A DNA stretch of 64,000 nucleotides, from the NCBI RefSeq assembly GCF_000331285.1, contig NZ_ANFX01000037.1, positions 123,530-187,529 of the forward strand. The letters are read 5' to 3'. The position numbers were made by a program, and so were the translations under genes. The stretch comes from Porphyrobacter sp. AAP82. GTDB lineage: Bacteria > Pseudomonadota > Alphaproteobacteria > Sphingomonadales > Sphingomonadaceae. The notes beneath the pieces were generated by a model. That model did no database searches and was not told where the DNA came from. It saw only the letters and a program-made list of their open reading frames with translations. This document shows, in pieces, positions 35,592-45,417 of this stretch (position 1 is the stretch's first letter; every line of letters starts with the position of its first letter).

Positions 35592-36344
35592 ATGCACATC
35601 TACGCGAACCCCACCAGATTTCTCGCCCTTGCGAAGTGGCTGATGCCGCTCCTGTTCTGGGGCGGGCTGGTGCTGTCGCTGGGCGCTGTGGGGTGGGGCC
35701 TGTTCATGGTCCCGCCCGACCGGCTGATGGGCGACACCGTGCGCATCATGTTCGTCCACGTGCCCGCCGCCTGGCTCGGCATGGGGGGCTGGGCGGGAAT
35801 CGCGATTTCCTCTGCCATGCTGCTGATCTGGAAGCACCCGCTCGCCGCCATCGCGGCGCGGGCGATCGCGGTGCCGGGGATGGTGTTCTGCGCGGTGTGT
35901 CTTGCGACCGGCTCGATCTGGGGCCGGCCGACGTGGGGCACATGGTGGGAATGGGACGGGCGGCTGACCAGCATGCTGGTGCTGCTGTTCCTTTATGCCG
36001 GCTACATCGCGCTGACCGAGGCGGCCAGCCGCGAAGGCTCTTCGGACAGGATCGCCGCGATCTTCGGGATGGTCGGCGCGGTCAATGTGCCGATCATCAA
36101 CCGCTCCGTGGTGTGGTGGAACTCGCTCCACCAGCCGCCGAGCATCACTGCCGGCAAGAGCGCGATCGAGGCGACCTTCCTGGTGCCGCTGCTGGTGGCG
36201 GTGGTGGGCTTCTCGCTGCTGTTCGGGGCGATCGTGCTGATGCGGATGCGCGCGCTGATCGCCGAGGCGCAGGTCGAGGCGCGCCTGCGCCGCCGCGCGC
36301 TCGATGACGACGCGCCGGCGGCCGCGATGGCGGAGCAGGCGTGA
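35592..36344 (+). CDS. ccmC: Haem exporter/handling protein CcmC
   Basis: 250 residues, six membrane helices, with the haem-binding WWD motif TWGTWWEWDGRLTS and periplasmic histidines in FVHVPAAW and LHQPPS. CcmC loads haem onto CcmE. It opens the ccmC-D-E-F-G-H-I run. ccmA and ccmB, which make the ATPase partner, are not in the window. Its stop overlaps the ccmD start (TGATG at 36342-36346). Confidence 0.95.
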   Translation: MHIYANPTRFLALAKWLMPLLFWGGLVLSLGAVGWGLFMVPPDRLMGDTVRIMFVHVPAAWLGMGGWAGIAISSAMLLIWKHPLAAIAARAIAVPGMVFCAVCLATGSIWGRPTWGTWWEWDGRLTSMLVLLFLYAGYIALTEAASREGSSDRIAAIFGMVGAVNVPIINRSVVWWNSLHQPPSITAGKSAIEATFLVPLLVAVVGFSLLFGAIVLMRMRALIAEAQVEARLRRRALDDDAPAAAMAEQA

Positions 36345-36484
36345 TGCGCGAGGCGCTCGACCAGTGGTTTTTCGTGTGGCTCGCTTACGGCGTGTCGGCG
36401 GTTGCACTCATCGCACTTGTGTTCTGGGCGCGGCGCGCGATGGTGCGGGCCGAGACGCGCCGCGATGCCACCCGGCGGCGCTGA
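36344..36484 (+). CDS. ccmD: Haem exporter protein CcmD
   Basis: 46 residues (MREALDQWFFVWLAYGVSAV then ALIALVFWARRAMVRAETRR and DATRRR). One membrane helix followed by an Arg-rich cytoplasmic tail is the CcmD pattern, and its position between ccmC and ccmE settles the identity. It stabilises the CcmC-CcmE complex. It starts at the ATG sharing one base with the ccmC stop. Confidence 0.9.
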   Translation: MREALDQWFFVWLAYGVSAVALIALVFWARRAMVRAETRRDATRRR

Positions 36485-36493
36485 GAGGGACAT

Positions 36494-36955
36494 ATGAAGG
36501 CCAAGCACCAGCGTCTGGTTCTCGTGATCATCGCGCTGCTCGCGATTGTCGGCGCGGGGCTGATGGCGGCGTGGAGCTTGCGCAACCAGGCGAACTATTT
36601 CTACCTGCCCGAACAGATGGCCAAGGCGCCGCCCGAAGTCGGGCAGGCGGTCAGGCTCGGCGGGATGGTGCAGAAGGGCTCGCTGGTCACCGAAGCGGAC
36701 GGGGTGACGGTCAACTTCAAGGTCACCGGCAATTCGGCCGATGCCATCCCGGTGCGCTACAGCGGCATCCTGCCCGATCTGTTCGTCGAAGGCTCGGGCG
36801 TCGTTGCCGAGGGCAGCCTTGGCGAGGACGGCGTGTTCAAGGCGACCAACCTGCTCGCCAAGCATGACGAGAATTACGTGCCCAAGGAGCTGGAAGGCAT
36901 GGGCACGGATGACGCCGCCAAGATGGCCGCCGACACCACGGTCGGGCTGAAGTAG
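36494..36955 (+). CDS. ccmE: Cytochrome c-type biogenesis haem chaperone CcmE
   Basis: 153 residues: an N-terminal anchor (8-27) and an OB-fold periplasmic domain. The covalent haem ligand His124 sits in LAKHDENYVPKE with Tyr128 as the usual companion. GAGAGGGA precedes the ATG. It carries haem from CcmC to CcmF, encoded next. Confidence 0.95.
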   Translation: MKAKHQRLVLVIIALLAIVGAGLMAAWSLRNQANYFYLPEQMAKAPPEVGQAVRLGGMVQKGSLVTEADGVTVNFKVTGNSADAIPVRYSGILPDLFVEGSGVVAEGSLGEDGVFKATNLLAKHDENYVPKELEGMGTDDAAKMAADTTVGLK

Positions 36956-36983
36956 CAAGGGTGATGCGGGAGAGGGGCCAGCG

Positions 36984-38969
36984 ATGATTGCCGAGATCGG
37001 TCTTGCCGCCCTGTGGCTTGCCGCCGCGCTTGCGGTGCTCCAGCTGGTCTCGGGCGCGCTCACCTTGCGTGCCGGCCCCGGCCAGACCAATCCGCTCGCC
37101 ATCTATGCGCGGCCCGCCGCGGTGGTGCAGGCCTTTCTCGCGGTGCTCGCCTTCCTGCTGCTGCTGCGCGCCTTTGCGGTCACCGACCTCTCCTTGAAGC
37201 TGGTGGCGACCAATTCGCACTCAATGAAGCCCTTCATCTACAAGCTGACCGGGACCTGGGGGAACCACGAGGGCTCGATGCTGCTGTGGGTCGGCGTGCT
37301 GGCGGCCTCGGGCGGGATGCTCGCCGCCTTCGAGCGCCGCCTGCCGGAACGCACCATGGCCGCAACGCTGGCCGTTCAGGGCTTCGTGGCGCTGGGCTTC
37401 TATGCCTTCCTGCTGCTGTCCTCCAATCCCTTCGAGCGTCTGGCCGTCCCCGCTGCCGAGGGCAATGGCCTCAACCCGCTGCTCCAGGACATCGGCCTCG
37501 CGATCCATCCGCCGACGCTTTACGCGGGCTATGTCGGCCTGTCGGTCGCCTTCAGCCTTGCGATGGGCGCGCTGCTGACCCGCGAGGTCAACCCCGCCTT
37601 CGCGCGCGTGATGCGCCCCTGGGTGCTGGGCGCGTGGGTGCTGCTGACGCTCGGGATCACGGCGGGCTCCTACTGGGCCTATTACGAGCTGGGCTGGGGC
37701 GGCTGGTGGTTCTGGGACCCGGTCGAGAACGCCTCGCTGATGCCGTGGCTCGCCGCGACCGCGCTGATGCATTCGGTCAGCGTGCTCGCCGCGCGCGATG
37801 CCTTGCGCACGTGGACGATCATGCTCGGCGTGCTCGCCTTCTCGATGTCGATGCTCGGCACCTTCCTGGTGCGTTCGGGCGTGCTCACCAGCGTCCACGC
37901 CTTTGCCGTCGATCCCGAGCGCGGCGCCTTCATCCTCGGCCTGCTCGGCCTCTATATCGGCGGGGCCCTCACGATCTTCGCCCTGCGCGCAGGCGCGGTG
38001 GCCGAGGGCAAGCGGTTCGCCGCCGCCAGCCGCGAAGGTGCGCTGGTGTTCAACAATGTCATGCTGTCGGCGATCCTCGCGATCGTGCTGCTCGGCACGC
38101 TCTACCCGCTGCTGACCGAAGCCTTCGATGTCCGGGTCTCGGTCGGCCCGCCCTATTTCAATCCGGCGGGCGCGATCTTCGCGGTTCCGATGCTGCTCGT
38201 CATGGCGGTCGGGCCGCTGCTGCGCTGGAAAAGCGACAAGCCGGCGCGCATCCAGTTCGAACTGGCGCTGATCGCGGCGCTGGTGATCGGGGTGATCGCG
38301 CTCGTCAGCTTCTTCGGCCAGTTCCCGCTTCTGCCGCTGCTCGGCCTCGGGCTGGCCGCGGCGCTCGGCGTGGCCGCGTTCCTGCCGCTGCGGGGTCGCA
38401 CGCTCGCGCGCGTGCCGGTCGCCACCTGGGGCATGGTCATCGCCCATTTCGGCATCGCGGTCTCGCTGTTCGGCATGGCCTGCGAGGGCGCCTTCTCCGA
38501 GGAGCGCCTTGCCGCGGTCGCCCCGGGCGGGACCGAGCAGATCGGCGATTTCGCGGTGACGCTCGAGGCTGTGACGCCCATCGCGGGCCCCAACTGGACC
38601 GCGATGGAAGCGCGCCTCGCGGTGCGCCAGAACGGCGGGGAGCCGGTGATCCTGACCCCGCAGGCGCGCAGTTTCTGGTCGCCCCCGCAATCGACCTCGG
38701 AAAGCGCGCTGCTGACCAAGTGGAACGGCCAGCTCTATGCCGTGATCGGCAACCAGGCCGAAGACGGGCGCTGGCAGGTGCGCGTCTGGTGGAAGCCGTT
38801 TGTGACCTTCATCTGGTATGGCGGCCTGTTGATCGGGCTGGGCGGTATCCTCTCCATCGTCGGGCGGATGCGGGTCGACTTGAAGCGCCGAGCGGCGAGC
38901 ACCATGGGCGCGCAGCGCCGCGCCGATGTCGAAGCGTTGGGGGCGGCTGCACCCCAGCCGGCGGAGTAG
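36984..38969 (+). CDS. ccmF: Cytochrome c haem lyase subunit CcmF
   Basis: 661 residues with about 13-15 membrane helices. The WWD motif is GGWWFWDPVENASLMPWL, preceded by the conserved GTWGNHEGSMLLWV and SNPFERL segments. It attaches haem to CXXCH motifs of cytochromes c in the periplasm. ccmG follows three bases later. Confidence 0.95.
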   Translation: MIAEIGLAALWLAAALAVLQLVSGALTLRAGPGQTNPLAIYARPAAVVQAFLAVLAFLLLLRAFAVTDLSLKLVATNSHSMKPFIYKLTGTWGNHEGSMLLWVGVLAASGGMLAAFERRLPERTMAATLAVQGFVALGFYAFLLLSSNPFERLAVPAAEGNGLNPLLQDIGLAIHPPTLYAGYVGLSVAFSLAMGALLTREVNPAFARVMRPWVLGAWVLLTLGITAGSYWAYYELGWGGWWFWDPVENASLMPWLAATALMHSVSVLAARDALRTWTIMLGVLAFSMSMLGTFLVRSGVLTSVHAFAVDPERGAFILGLLGLYIGGALTIFALRAGAVAEGKRFAAASREGALVFNNVMLSAILAIVLLGTLYPLLTEAFDVRVSVGPPYFNPAGAIFAVPMLLVMAVGPLLRWKSDKPARIQFELALIAALVIGVIALVSFFGQFPLLPLLGLGLAAALGVAAFLPLRGRTLARVPVATWGMVIAHFGIAVSLFGMACEGAFSEERLAAVAPGGTEQIGDFAVTLEAVTPIAGPNWTAMEARLAVRQNGGEPVILTPQARSFWSPPQSTSESALLTKWNGQLYAVIGNQAEDGRWQVRVWWKPFVTFIWYGGLLIGLGGILSIVGRMRVDLKRRAASTMGAQRRADVEALGAAAPQPAE

Positions 38970-38972
38970 GCG

Positions 38973-39497
38973 ATGCGCAAGCTCACCTTGTGGCTCCCGC
39001 TCGCGCTGTTCGCCTTCTTCGCGGGGCTCGCGGCCTATATGCTCACGCAGGAGAAGGACCAGTTCGTCGAGAGCACGATGATCGGCCAGCCGCTCCCCGC
39101 CTTCGCGCTCGATCCCGCGTTTGACGGCCTGCCCGGCGCTTCCAGAGCCGATTTCACCGGCAGGCCCAAGCTCCTCAACATCTGGGCGAGCTGGTGCCTG
39201 CCCTGCATCGCCGAGGCCCCGCAACTGGAAGCGCTGCAAAAGCAGGGCGTCGAGATCATCGGCATCGCGATCCGCGACAAGCCGGCAGATGTCGCGGGCT
39301 TCCTCGCCAGATACGGCAACCCCTATGCCCGCATCGGCAGCGACAGGATTTCCGAGGTGCAACTGGCGATCGGATCGTCCGGCGTGCCCGAGACCTTCGT
39401 GATCGATGGCAAGGGCGTGATCCGCTACCAGCATATCGGCGATATCGGCGCCGAGGATGTGCCGACCTTGCTTGCCGAACTGGAGAAGGCGCAATGA
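38973..39497 (+). CDS. ccmG: Thiol:disulfide interchange protein CcmG (DsbE)
   Basis: 174 residues: one anchor helix (5-22) and a thioredoxin domain with the active site WCLPC (Cys75, Cys78) in NIWASWCLPCIAEAPQ. The cis-proline region SSGVPETFVIDG is intact. It keeps apocytochrome thiols reduced. Its stop overlaps the ccmH start (ATGA). Confidence 0.95.
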   Translation: MRKLTLWLPLALFAFFAGLAAYMLTQEKDQFVESTMIGQPLPAFALDPAFDGLPGASRADFTGRPKLLNIWASWCLPCIAEAPQLEALQKQGVEIIGIAIRDKPADVAGFLARYGNPYARIGSDRISEVQLAIGSSGVPETFVIDGKGVIRYQHIGDIGAEDVPTLLAELEKAQ

Positions 39498-39931
39498 TCC
39501 GCTGGTTGTTTGCCGTGCTGCTGACGGTGCTCGCCCTGCCGCTCGCTGCACAGGATTCGATGCCGCCTGCGCCCTATGCCTATAACCAGCTCGCCGATCC
39601 CAGGCTGGAGGCAGAGGCCTCTGCGCTGATGCACACCTTGCGCTGCCTCAAGTGTCAGTCGCAGTCGATCGCCGACAGCGACGCGCCGATGGCGGGCGAT
39701 ATGCGCCATCAGGTCCGCGCGCGTATCCTCGCAGGCGAAAGCCCCGAGGCGATCCGCCGCTGGCTGATCGCGCGTTATGGCGACTATGTCAGCTACGAGC
39801 CCGAGGTGAGCAGCACCACCTGGCCGCTTTTCGCGGTTCCCTTGCTGGTGATCCTGATCGTTGCCGGTGTGCTGCTGCGGCGGCTCGGCAAGCGGCGCTC
39901 GGACGGCGATGATGCGGGGGCGGCGGCATGA
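39494..39931 (+). CDS. ccmH: Cytochrome c biogenesis protein CcmH (CycL-type)
   Basis: 145 residues: a signal peptide (ending LAAQ, 20), a three-helix periplasmic domain with the redox pair in LRCLKCQSQSI (Cys51, Cys54), and one C-terminal membrane helix (about 110-130). It reduces or holds apocytochrome c for ligation. The C-terminal TPR half of E. coli CcmH is encoded separately as the next gene. Confidence 0.94.
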   Translation: MIRWLFAVLLTVLALPLAAQDSMPPAPYAYNQLADPRLEAEASALMHTLRCLKCQSQSIADSDAPMAGDMRHQVRARILAGESPEAIRRWLIARYGDYVSYEPEVSSTTWPLFAVPLLVILIVAGVLLRRLGKRRSDGDDAGAAA

Positions 39932-40575
39932 TCCAGACATGGTTTGCCGTGGCCGCGCTGGCGCTGGCGGCTTTCGCGCTGGCGGTGCTGGTGATGAAAC
40001 TCCCGCGCGAGGGGCTTGCGCTGTTCGGCGCGGTGCTGGTGTTCGGCCTTGCGGGCTATGCCTGGCAGGGCTCTCCGCAAGTCCCCTCCGCGCCCAAGCC
40101 GCCGACCGCGCAGCTTGGCGATCAGGGCGAGGAAATGGTCGAGGGCCGCGCGGCACTGTTCGATCAGGGCCGCCGCCCGCCTGATTACCTCGTCACCTCC
40201 GATGCCTTCGCGCGCCAAGGCCGCTTCGGCGATGCCGCCGGGCTGCTCCAGAAGGGGCTGAAGGACAATCCGAACGACCTTGAAGGCTGGCTCGCACTGG
40301 GCCTTGCGCTGGTGGGCCATGCCGATGGCTTTGTGACGCCTGCCGCGGTGCAGGCCTTTGCGCGCGCCGATGCGATCAACCCGCAGCATCCGGGCGCGGC
40401 CTATTTCCTCGGCAATGCCTATCTCCAGAGCGGCGAGGTGGTGGCTGCGCGCAATGTCTGGAAAGGCCTGCTCGACCGCTCGCCCCCCGATGCGCCGTGG
40501 CGCGAGGGGCTGGCGGCCGACGTCGCGCGGCTTGACGACATGATCGCCCGCGCGCCGATGCTACAGGGGCAATAA
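39928..40575 (+). CDS. ccmI: TPR cytochrome c biogenesis protein, CcmI/CycH-like
   Basis: 215 residues: two N-terminal membrane helices (about 4-22 and 30-47) and a TPR domain (FARQGRFGDAAGLLQKGLKD, EGWLALGLALVGHADG, AAYFLGNAYLQSGEVVAARN). It corresponds to the apocytochrome-binding half of CcmH/CcmI. It is shorter than classic CcmI (about 400 residues). The start overlaps the ccmH stop (ATGA). It ends the operon. Confidence 0.85.
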   Translation: MIQTWFAVAALALAAFALAVLVMKLPREGLALFGAVLVFGLAGYAWQGSPQVPSAPKPPTAQLGDQGEEMVEGRAALFDQGRRPPDYLVTSDAFARQGRFGDAAGLLQKGLKDNPNDLEGWLALGLALVGHADGFVTPAAVQAFARADAINPQHPGAAYFLGNAYLQSGEVVAARNVWKGLLDRSPPDAPWREGLAADVARLDDMIARAPMLQGQ

Positions 40576-40722
40576 GCCCACTGGCGCTGATGTCCGCCGC
40601 GTGTCACACGACAGGGCCATATTGCGGCTGCGAACATGCGGTGCTAGGCGCGCCGCCCTACGGCGTGCGAGTCTGACGCGCCGACTGGGCAGTACCGGGG
40701 GGATACGGGAAATCCGATTACT

Positions 40723-42669
40723 ATGAGCAGCACCGCAGCTTCCTCCGGCGATCACGCCGACGATACCGCCTCCGGCCACGGCCACAGCGGCTCCCCGCTC
40801 GCGCTGGCCGTGGGGGCGATCGGGGTCGTGTTTGGCGACATCGGCACCAGCCCGCTCTACGCTTTCCGCGAAACCTTTGCCTCGCACCACGGCGCGCCGG
40901 GCATATCGCCCGATGTCGATCACATCCACGGGGTGCTGAGCCTGGTGTTCTGGTCGATGATGATGGTGGTGACGATCAAGTACGCCTTCACCATCATGCG
41001 CGCCGATAATGGCGGCGAGGGCGGGAGCCTGGCGCTCCTCGCCCTGATCAAGCGCCGCGCGTCCAAGGCGGGGTGGACCGCGCCGCTGATCCTGCTCGGC
41101 GTGTTCGCCACCGCGCTGTTCTACGGCGACAGCATGATCACGCCGGCCATGTCGGTGCTTTCGGCGACCGAGGGGCTCCAGTACATCGTCCCCGGCTTCA
41201 AGCCCTGGATCGTGCCCACGGCGGTTGCGATCCTGTTCGGCCTGTTCGCGATCCAGTCGCGCGGGACCGAACGGGTGGGCAAGCTGTTCGGGCCGATCAT
41301 GCTCACCTATTTCGCGATGCTGGCGGTGCTCGGGGTGATGCATCTCCAGGCCGATCCGGCGATCATCATCGAGACGATCAATCCGCTCAATGCCCTCAAA
41401 TTCTTCGCCAAAGACGGGTTCATCGCCTTCGTCGCGCTGGGCAGCGTGGTGCTGGCGGTGACCGGGGCCGAGGCGCTCTATGCCGATATGGGCCATTTCG
41501 GCAGGAAGCCGATCGGCGTGTCGTGGCTGACCTTCGTCTACCCGGCGCTGATGCTCAACTACATGGGGCAGGGCGCGATGATCCTCTCGCAGTCCTCGCC
41601 CGCCGAGGCCGCCGCGCTGGTCAAGGATCCGTTCTTCCTGATGATCCCCGATCTGGTGCGCGTGCCGGTGATCATCCTTGCGCTGCTCGCCACGATCATT
41701 GCCAGCCAGGCGGTGATCTCGGGCGCGTTCAGTCTTACCCAGCAGGCCATCCAGCTCGGTTTCATCCCGCGCATGGAAATCCGCCACACCAGCGCGTCTG
41801 CCGCCGGGCAGATCTACATCCCGACGATCAACTGGGCGTTGATGATCATGGTGATCGTGCTGGTGCTGGCGTTCCAGTCATCCAGCAACCTTGCCGCAGC
41901 CTACGGGATCGCGGTGACCGGCGCGATGTTCATCGACACGCTGCTGCTTGCCGCGGTGCTGTTCTCGCTGTGGAAATGGCCCGCGTGGAAGGCCGTGCCG
42001 CTGGTCGCCGCCTTTCTGGTGTTCGACATCGCCTATTTCGGCGCCAACCTCATCAAGGTGCCGCAGGGCGGGTGGGTGCCGCTGATGATCGGCGGGGTGA
42101 TCTTCACCCTGCTCACCACCTGGTCGCGCGGGCGCGAGCTGATGCGCGCGAGCATGGCCGACGGCTCGCTGCCGATCGAGATCTTCGCCAAAAGCGCGCA
42201 CAATTCCTCGACCCGCGTGCCGGGGACAGCGGTGTTCATGGCCTCGACCAATTCGGGCGTGCCGAGCGCGCTGCTCCACAACATCAAGCACAACAAGGTG
42301 CTGCACGAACGCGTGCTGATCCTGACCGTGCAGGTGCGCGGCATGCCCTATGTCGAGGAGAGCGCGCGCTACGAATGCAAGAGCCTCGGCAACGGGTTCT
42401 ACCGCGTGACGATCTACTGCGGCTTCCTCGAGGAGACCGACGTGCCCAAGCTGCTCGGCACGCTCGACCTGTGCGACGGCGCGTTCGACATGATGAACAC
42501 CAGCTTCTTCCTGTCGCGCCAGACGTTGCTGCCCTCATCCAAGCCCGGCATGGCGATCTGGCGCGAAAAGCTGTTCGCGTGGATGCTGAGGAACGCGGCC
42601 AGCGCGATGGCCTTCTTCCGCCTGCCGACCAACCGGGTCGTGGAGCTGGGGAGCCAGGTCGAGATCTAG
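40723..42669 (+). CDS. kup: Low-affinity potassium uptake protein Kup
   Basis: 648 residues, 12 membrane helices in the first 460 residues and a cytoplasmic C-terminal domain. The family starts [15 protein letters not shown] and contains [14 protein letters not shown] and [16 protein letters not shown]. It brings in K+ with protons. The 147-base leader has no known riboswitch that I can recognise. Its TAG stop lies in a palindromic CTAG (42666-42669) shared with the convergent yciB. Confidence 0.96.
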   Translation: MSSTAASSGDHADDTASGHGHSGSPLALAVGAIGVVFGDIGTSPLYAFRETFASHHGAPGISPDVDHIHGVLSLVFWSMMMVVTIKYAFTIMRADNGGEGGSLALLALIKRRASKAGWTAPLILLGVFATALFYGDSMITPAMSVLSATEGLQYIVPGFKPWIVPTAVAILFGLFAIQSRGTERVGKLFGPIMLTYFAMLAVLGVMHLQADPAIIIETINPLNALKFFAKDGFIAFVALGSVVLAVTGAEALYADMGHFGRKPIGVSWLTFVYPALMLNYMGQGAMILSQSSPAEAAALVKDPFFLMIPDLVRVPVIILALLATIIASQAVISGAFSLTQQAIQLGFIPRMEIRHTSASAAGQIYIPTINWALMIMVIVLVLAFQSSSNLAAAYGIAVTGAMFIDTLLLAAVLFSLWKWPAWKAVPLVAAFLVFDIAYFGANLIKVPQGGWVPLMIGGVIFTLLTTWSRGRELMRASMADGSLPIEIFAKSAHNSSTRVPGTAVFMASTNSGVPSALLHNIKHNKVLHERVLILTVQVRGMPYVEESARYECKSLGNGFYRVTIYCGFLEETDVPKLLGTLDLCDGAFDMMNTSFFLSRQTLLPSSKPGMAIWREKLFAWMLRNAASAMAFFRLPTNRVVELGSQVEI

Positions 42670-43322
42670 CCGCCGGTCGGCGGCTCGTCCTCGAGCGCGT
42701 CGTCCTTCGCATCCTCGAAGCTCAGCCCGTGCTTCATCAGCAGCGGGATCTGGCTGAAGGTGAAGAGGAAGGTCAGCGGCAGGAACACCCAGATCTTGGC
42801 CCACAGCCAGCCTGCAAAGTCCAGCTGCGCGCGCAAGCCCTCGTTGAGCACCGCGAGGACCAGGAAAAACACCCCCCAGTTGCGCGACAGCTTGAGCCAG
42901 CCCTCGTCGGACAGCCCCTCGAAGGCGGCCTCCAGCAGGATCCGCAGCAGCGCCTTGCCCATGGCGAACCCGCCGAGCAGCGCCACGCCGAAGCTGGCGT
43001 AGATGATCGTCGGCTTCAATTGCACGAAGGTCGGATCGCCGAAGACAATCGTCAGGCTGCCGAAGCCCACGATCAGAGCGGTCGAGAACCACAGCATCGG
43101 CGAGACCTTGCCCAGCCGCCACTTGGAGATTGCCAGCGCGGCGACCGCGGCGACCATGAAGGCAGCGGTGCCGGCGATGATCGCGGCAAGTTCGCTCACC
43201 GCATTGGGCTCGGCCGGCGAATTCCAGCGGTAGACGCCGAGGAACACCAGCAGCGGGCCGTAATCGACCGCGACATTGAGCCAGCTGGAAGCGGCCTTCC
43301 TGCCTTCGCCCTCGGCCATCAC
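42666..43322 (-). CDS. yciB: Inner membrane septation protein YciB (IspZ)
   Basis: 218 residues with five or six membrane helices. Family marks are [39 protein letters not shown] and [17 protein letters not shown]. The protein is linked to cell-envelope and division integrity. The start overlaps the ftsY stop (ATGA). It ends the minus-strand operon dapF-mtaB-ftsY-yciB. Confidence 0.93.
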   Translation of the reverse strand: MMAEGEGRKAASSWLNVAVDYGPLLVFLGVYRWNSPAEPNAVSELAAIIAGTAAFMVAAVAALAISKWRLGKVSPMLWFSTALIVGFGSLTIVFGDPTFVQLKPTIIYASFGVALLGGFAMGKALLRILLEAAFEGLSDEGWLKLSRNWGVFFLVLAVLNEGLRAQLDFAGWLWAKIWVFLPLTFLFTFSQIPLLMKHGLSFEDAKDDALEDEPPTGG

Positions 43323-44245
43323 GCCACCCCCGCGATGACACGCGCGACGAGGTCGGGGTCGAAGGGGCGCAGGTCCTCCATCTTCTCGCCGACGCCGATG
43401 GCGTGGATGGGCAGGCCGTATTGCTCCGCCGCCGCGACCAGCACGCCGCCCCTTGCGGTGCCATCGAGCTTGGTCATGATGAGGCCGGTGACGCCTGCGA
43501 CCTCCTTGAAGACGTCGATCTGCGACAATGCGTTCTGGCCGTTGGTCGCATCCAATACCAGCACCACATCGTGCGGCGCTTCGGGGTTGAGGCGGCCGAG
43601 GACGCGGCGGATTTTCGCCAGCTCCTCCATCAGCTCTTTCTTGTTCTGGAGGCGTCCGGCGGTGTCGACGATCAGCGCGTCGATCCCGGTGTCGGTGGCC
43701 TGTTTCACCGCATCGAACACGATCGCCGCCGGATCGCCGCCCTCGGGGCCCCGCACGAGGTCGACGCCGATGCGGCCCGCCCAGGTCGCCAGCTGGCCGA
43801 TCGCCGCCGCCCGGAAGGTGTCGCCCGCCGCCAGCAGCACGCCGTAATCGTCCTCCTGGAAGAGGTGCGCGAGCTTGGCGATGGTGGTGGTCTTGCCTGA
43901 GCCGTTCACGCCGATCACCAGGATCACCTGCGGGCGCGGGAAGGCGGTGATTTCGAGCGGCTTTGCGACCGGGCGCAGGATCGCGGCGATTTCCTCGGCC
44001 ACGGCTTCCTTCAGCTCGCGGGTGGTGATCTCCAGCCCGAAGCGCTTTTCGGCGAGCCGTGCGCGGATGCGGGCGGCGGCCGACGGGCCGAGGTCGGAGA
44101 GGATCAGCGCATCCTCGACCTCGTCCAGGGTCGCATCGTCGAGCCTGGCGGTGCCGCCGCTGGTGCCGGGCAGATTGGCGCTCAGCCGCTCGGAGGTCTT
44201 GGCAAAGCCCCCGAACAGGCGCTGGGTCCAGCTGGTTTCAGTCAT
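43319..44245 (-). CDS. ftsY: Signal recognition particle receptor FtsY
   Basis: 308 residues. The acidic A-domain of E. coli is reduced to a short lead (MTETSWTQRLFGGFAKTSER). The N-domain four-helix bundle follows, then the G-domain: P-loop GVNGSGKTT (112-120), AAGDTFRAAA, DTAGRLQNK and TKLDGTARGG. It docks the SRP-ribosome complex to the membrane; the SRP RNA is also in this window (6584). The ATG overlaps the mtaB stop. Confidence 0.96.
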   Translation of the reverse strand: MTETSWTQRLFGGFAKTSERLSANLPGTSGGTARLDDATLDEVEDALILSDLGPSAAARIRARLAEKRFGLEITTRELKEAVAEEIAAILRPVAKPLEITAFPRPQVILVIGVNGSGKTTTIAKLAHLFQEDDYGVLLAAGDTFRAAAIGQLATWAGRIGVDLVRGPEGGDPAAIVFDAVKQATDTGIDALIVDTAGRLQNKKELMEELAKIRRVLGRLNPEAPHDVVLVLDATNGQNALSQIDVFKEVAGVTGLIMTKLDGTARGGVLVAAAEQYGLPIHAIGVGEKMEDLRPFDPDLVARVIAGVA

Positions 44246-45417
44246 TGCAGCAGGCCCTCCCTGAGGCCCGATGGGGTCACGTCGATGATCGTGCCTGCCG
44301 CCGTGCCGGGGGGCAGGGCGACGGGGGCGTAATTGGGGGCATAGCCGGTGCCGCCGCGCTCGGCGAGCACGGGGAGCGTTTCGCCCACAAGCCCGGCAAG
44401 CCACGCCGCGCGGCCGGTGGCGGCGCGGGTCCGCAATTCGGCAGCGCGGGCGCGCGCCACGTCGCGCGGGACCTGCGGCATGCGCGCGGCGGGGGTGCCG
44501 GGGCGGGGGGAGTAGGGGAAGATGTGGGCATGGACGATGCCGAGTTCGTCGATGATCGCAAGGCTTTGCGCATGTTGCGCATCGTCCTCGGTCGGGAAGC
44601 CGGCGATGAGGTCCGCACCGATCGCCATCTCGGGGCGCAGCGCCTTGAGACGGGCGACCAGGTCCAGCGCATCGGCCTTGAGGTGCCGCCGCTTCATGCG
44701 CTTCAATATCAGGTCCGCGCCGTGCTGGAGCGAGAGGTGCAGGTGCGGCATCATCCGCGCCTCGCCCGCCAGGAGATCGAACAGGAGCGGGTCGATCTCC
44801 ACTCCGTCGACCGACGAGAGGCGCAAGCGCGGCAGGGCGGGGAAGGCGGCTAGGATCGCCTCGACCAGCACGCCGAGGCGCGGGGCATCCGGCAGGTCGT
44901 GGCCCCACGAGGTCAGGTCGACGCCGGTCAGCACCACCTCCCTGGCGCCCGCCGCCAGATGCACTTCGATTTCGCCGAGCACCTGCGCCACAGTCAGCGA
45001 ACGGCTCGCGCCCCGGCCTTGCGGGATGATGCAGAAGGTGCAGGCATGGTCGCAGCCGTTCTGCACCGCGACGAAGGCACGGGTACGCGCGGGGGCGACG
45101 GGGGGCGCTTCCATCGGCACGTTCCACGCCCGCGGATCGAGCTTGGCGGCGTTGGCGACCAGCCCGTCCACTTCGGCCATCGCACCGATGGCGGCACGGT
45201 CGATCTCGGCCGCACAGCCTGTCACCACGAGCCGGGCGGCGGGGGCTTCGCGGCGCGCGCGGCGGATCGCCTGACGCGTCTGGCGCAGCGCCTCGGCGGT
45301 GACCGCACAGGAATTGACGACGACGAGATTGTCCTCGCCCGCCAGCATCGCGCGCATGGTCTCGCTTTCCGCGATGTTCATGCGGCAGCCGAGGCTGATG
45401 ATGCGGGGTGCGCTCAA
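44242..45417 (-). CDS. mtaB: tRNA t6A37 methylthiotransferase MtaB
   Basis: 391 residues from a TTG at 45417, which overlaps the dapF stop (TTGA). A later Met at 45381 would lose the first cluster cysteine. The three N-terminal cysteines Cys11 (LGCRMN), Cys37 (NSCAVT) and Cys68 (TGCAAE) bind one 4Fe-4S cluster. Cys122, Cys126 and Cys129 (CDHACTFC) bind the radical-SAM cluster. It makes ms2t6A at position 37 of tRNAs that read ANN codons. The C-terminal TRAM-like part is short. Confidence 0.92.
   Translation of the reverse strand: MSAPRIISLGCRMNIAESETMRAMLAGEDNLVVVNSCAVTAEALRQTRQAIRRARREAPAARLVVTGCAAEIDRAAIGAMAEVDGLVANAAKLDPRAWNVPMEAPPVAPARTRAFVAVQNGCDHACTFCIIPQGRGASRSLTVAQVLGEIEVHLAAGAREVVLTGVDLTSWGHDLPDAPRLGVLVEAILAAFPALPRLRLSSVDGVEIDPLLFDLLAGEARMMPHLHLSLQHGADLILKRMKRRHLKADALDLVARLKALRPEMAIGADLIAGFPTEDDAQHAQSLAIIDELGIVHAHIFPYSPRPGTPAARMPQVPRDVARARAAELRTRAATGRAAWLAGLVGETLPVLAERGGTGYAPNYAPVALPPGTAAGTIIDVTPSGLREGLLQ

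Noticed and set aside
40590..40676. A 28-residue Cys-containing open frame ([20 protein letters not shown]) before kup
   Set aside because: No ribosome site and no known leader peptide of this kind; chance is likely.
41073..43847. Long plus-strand frame overlapping kup, yciB and ftsY
   Set aside because: It crosses three recognised genes on both strands and has low-complexity composition.
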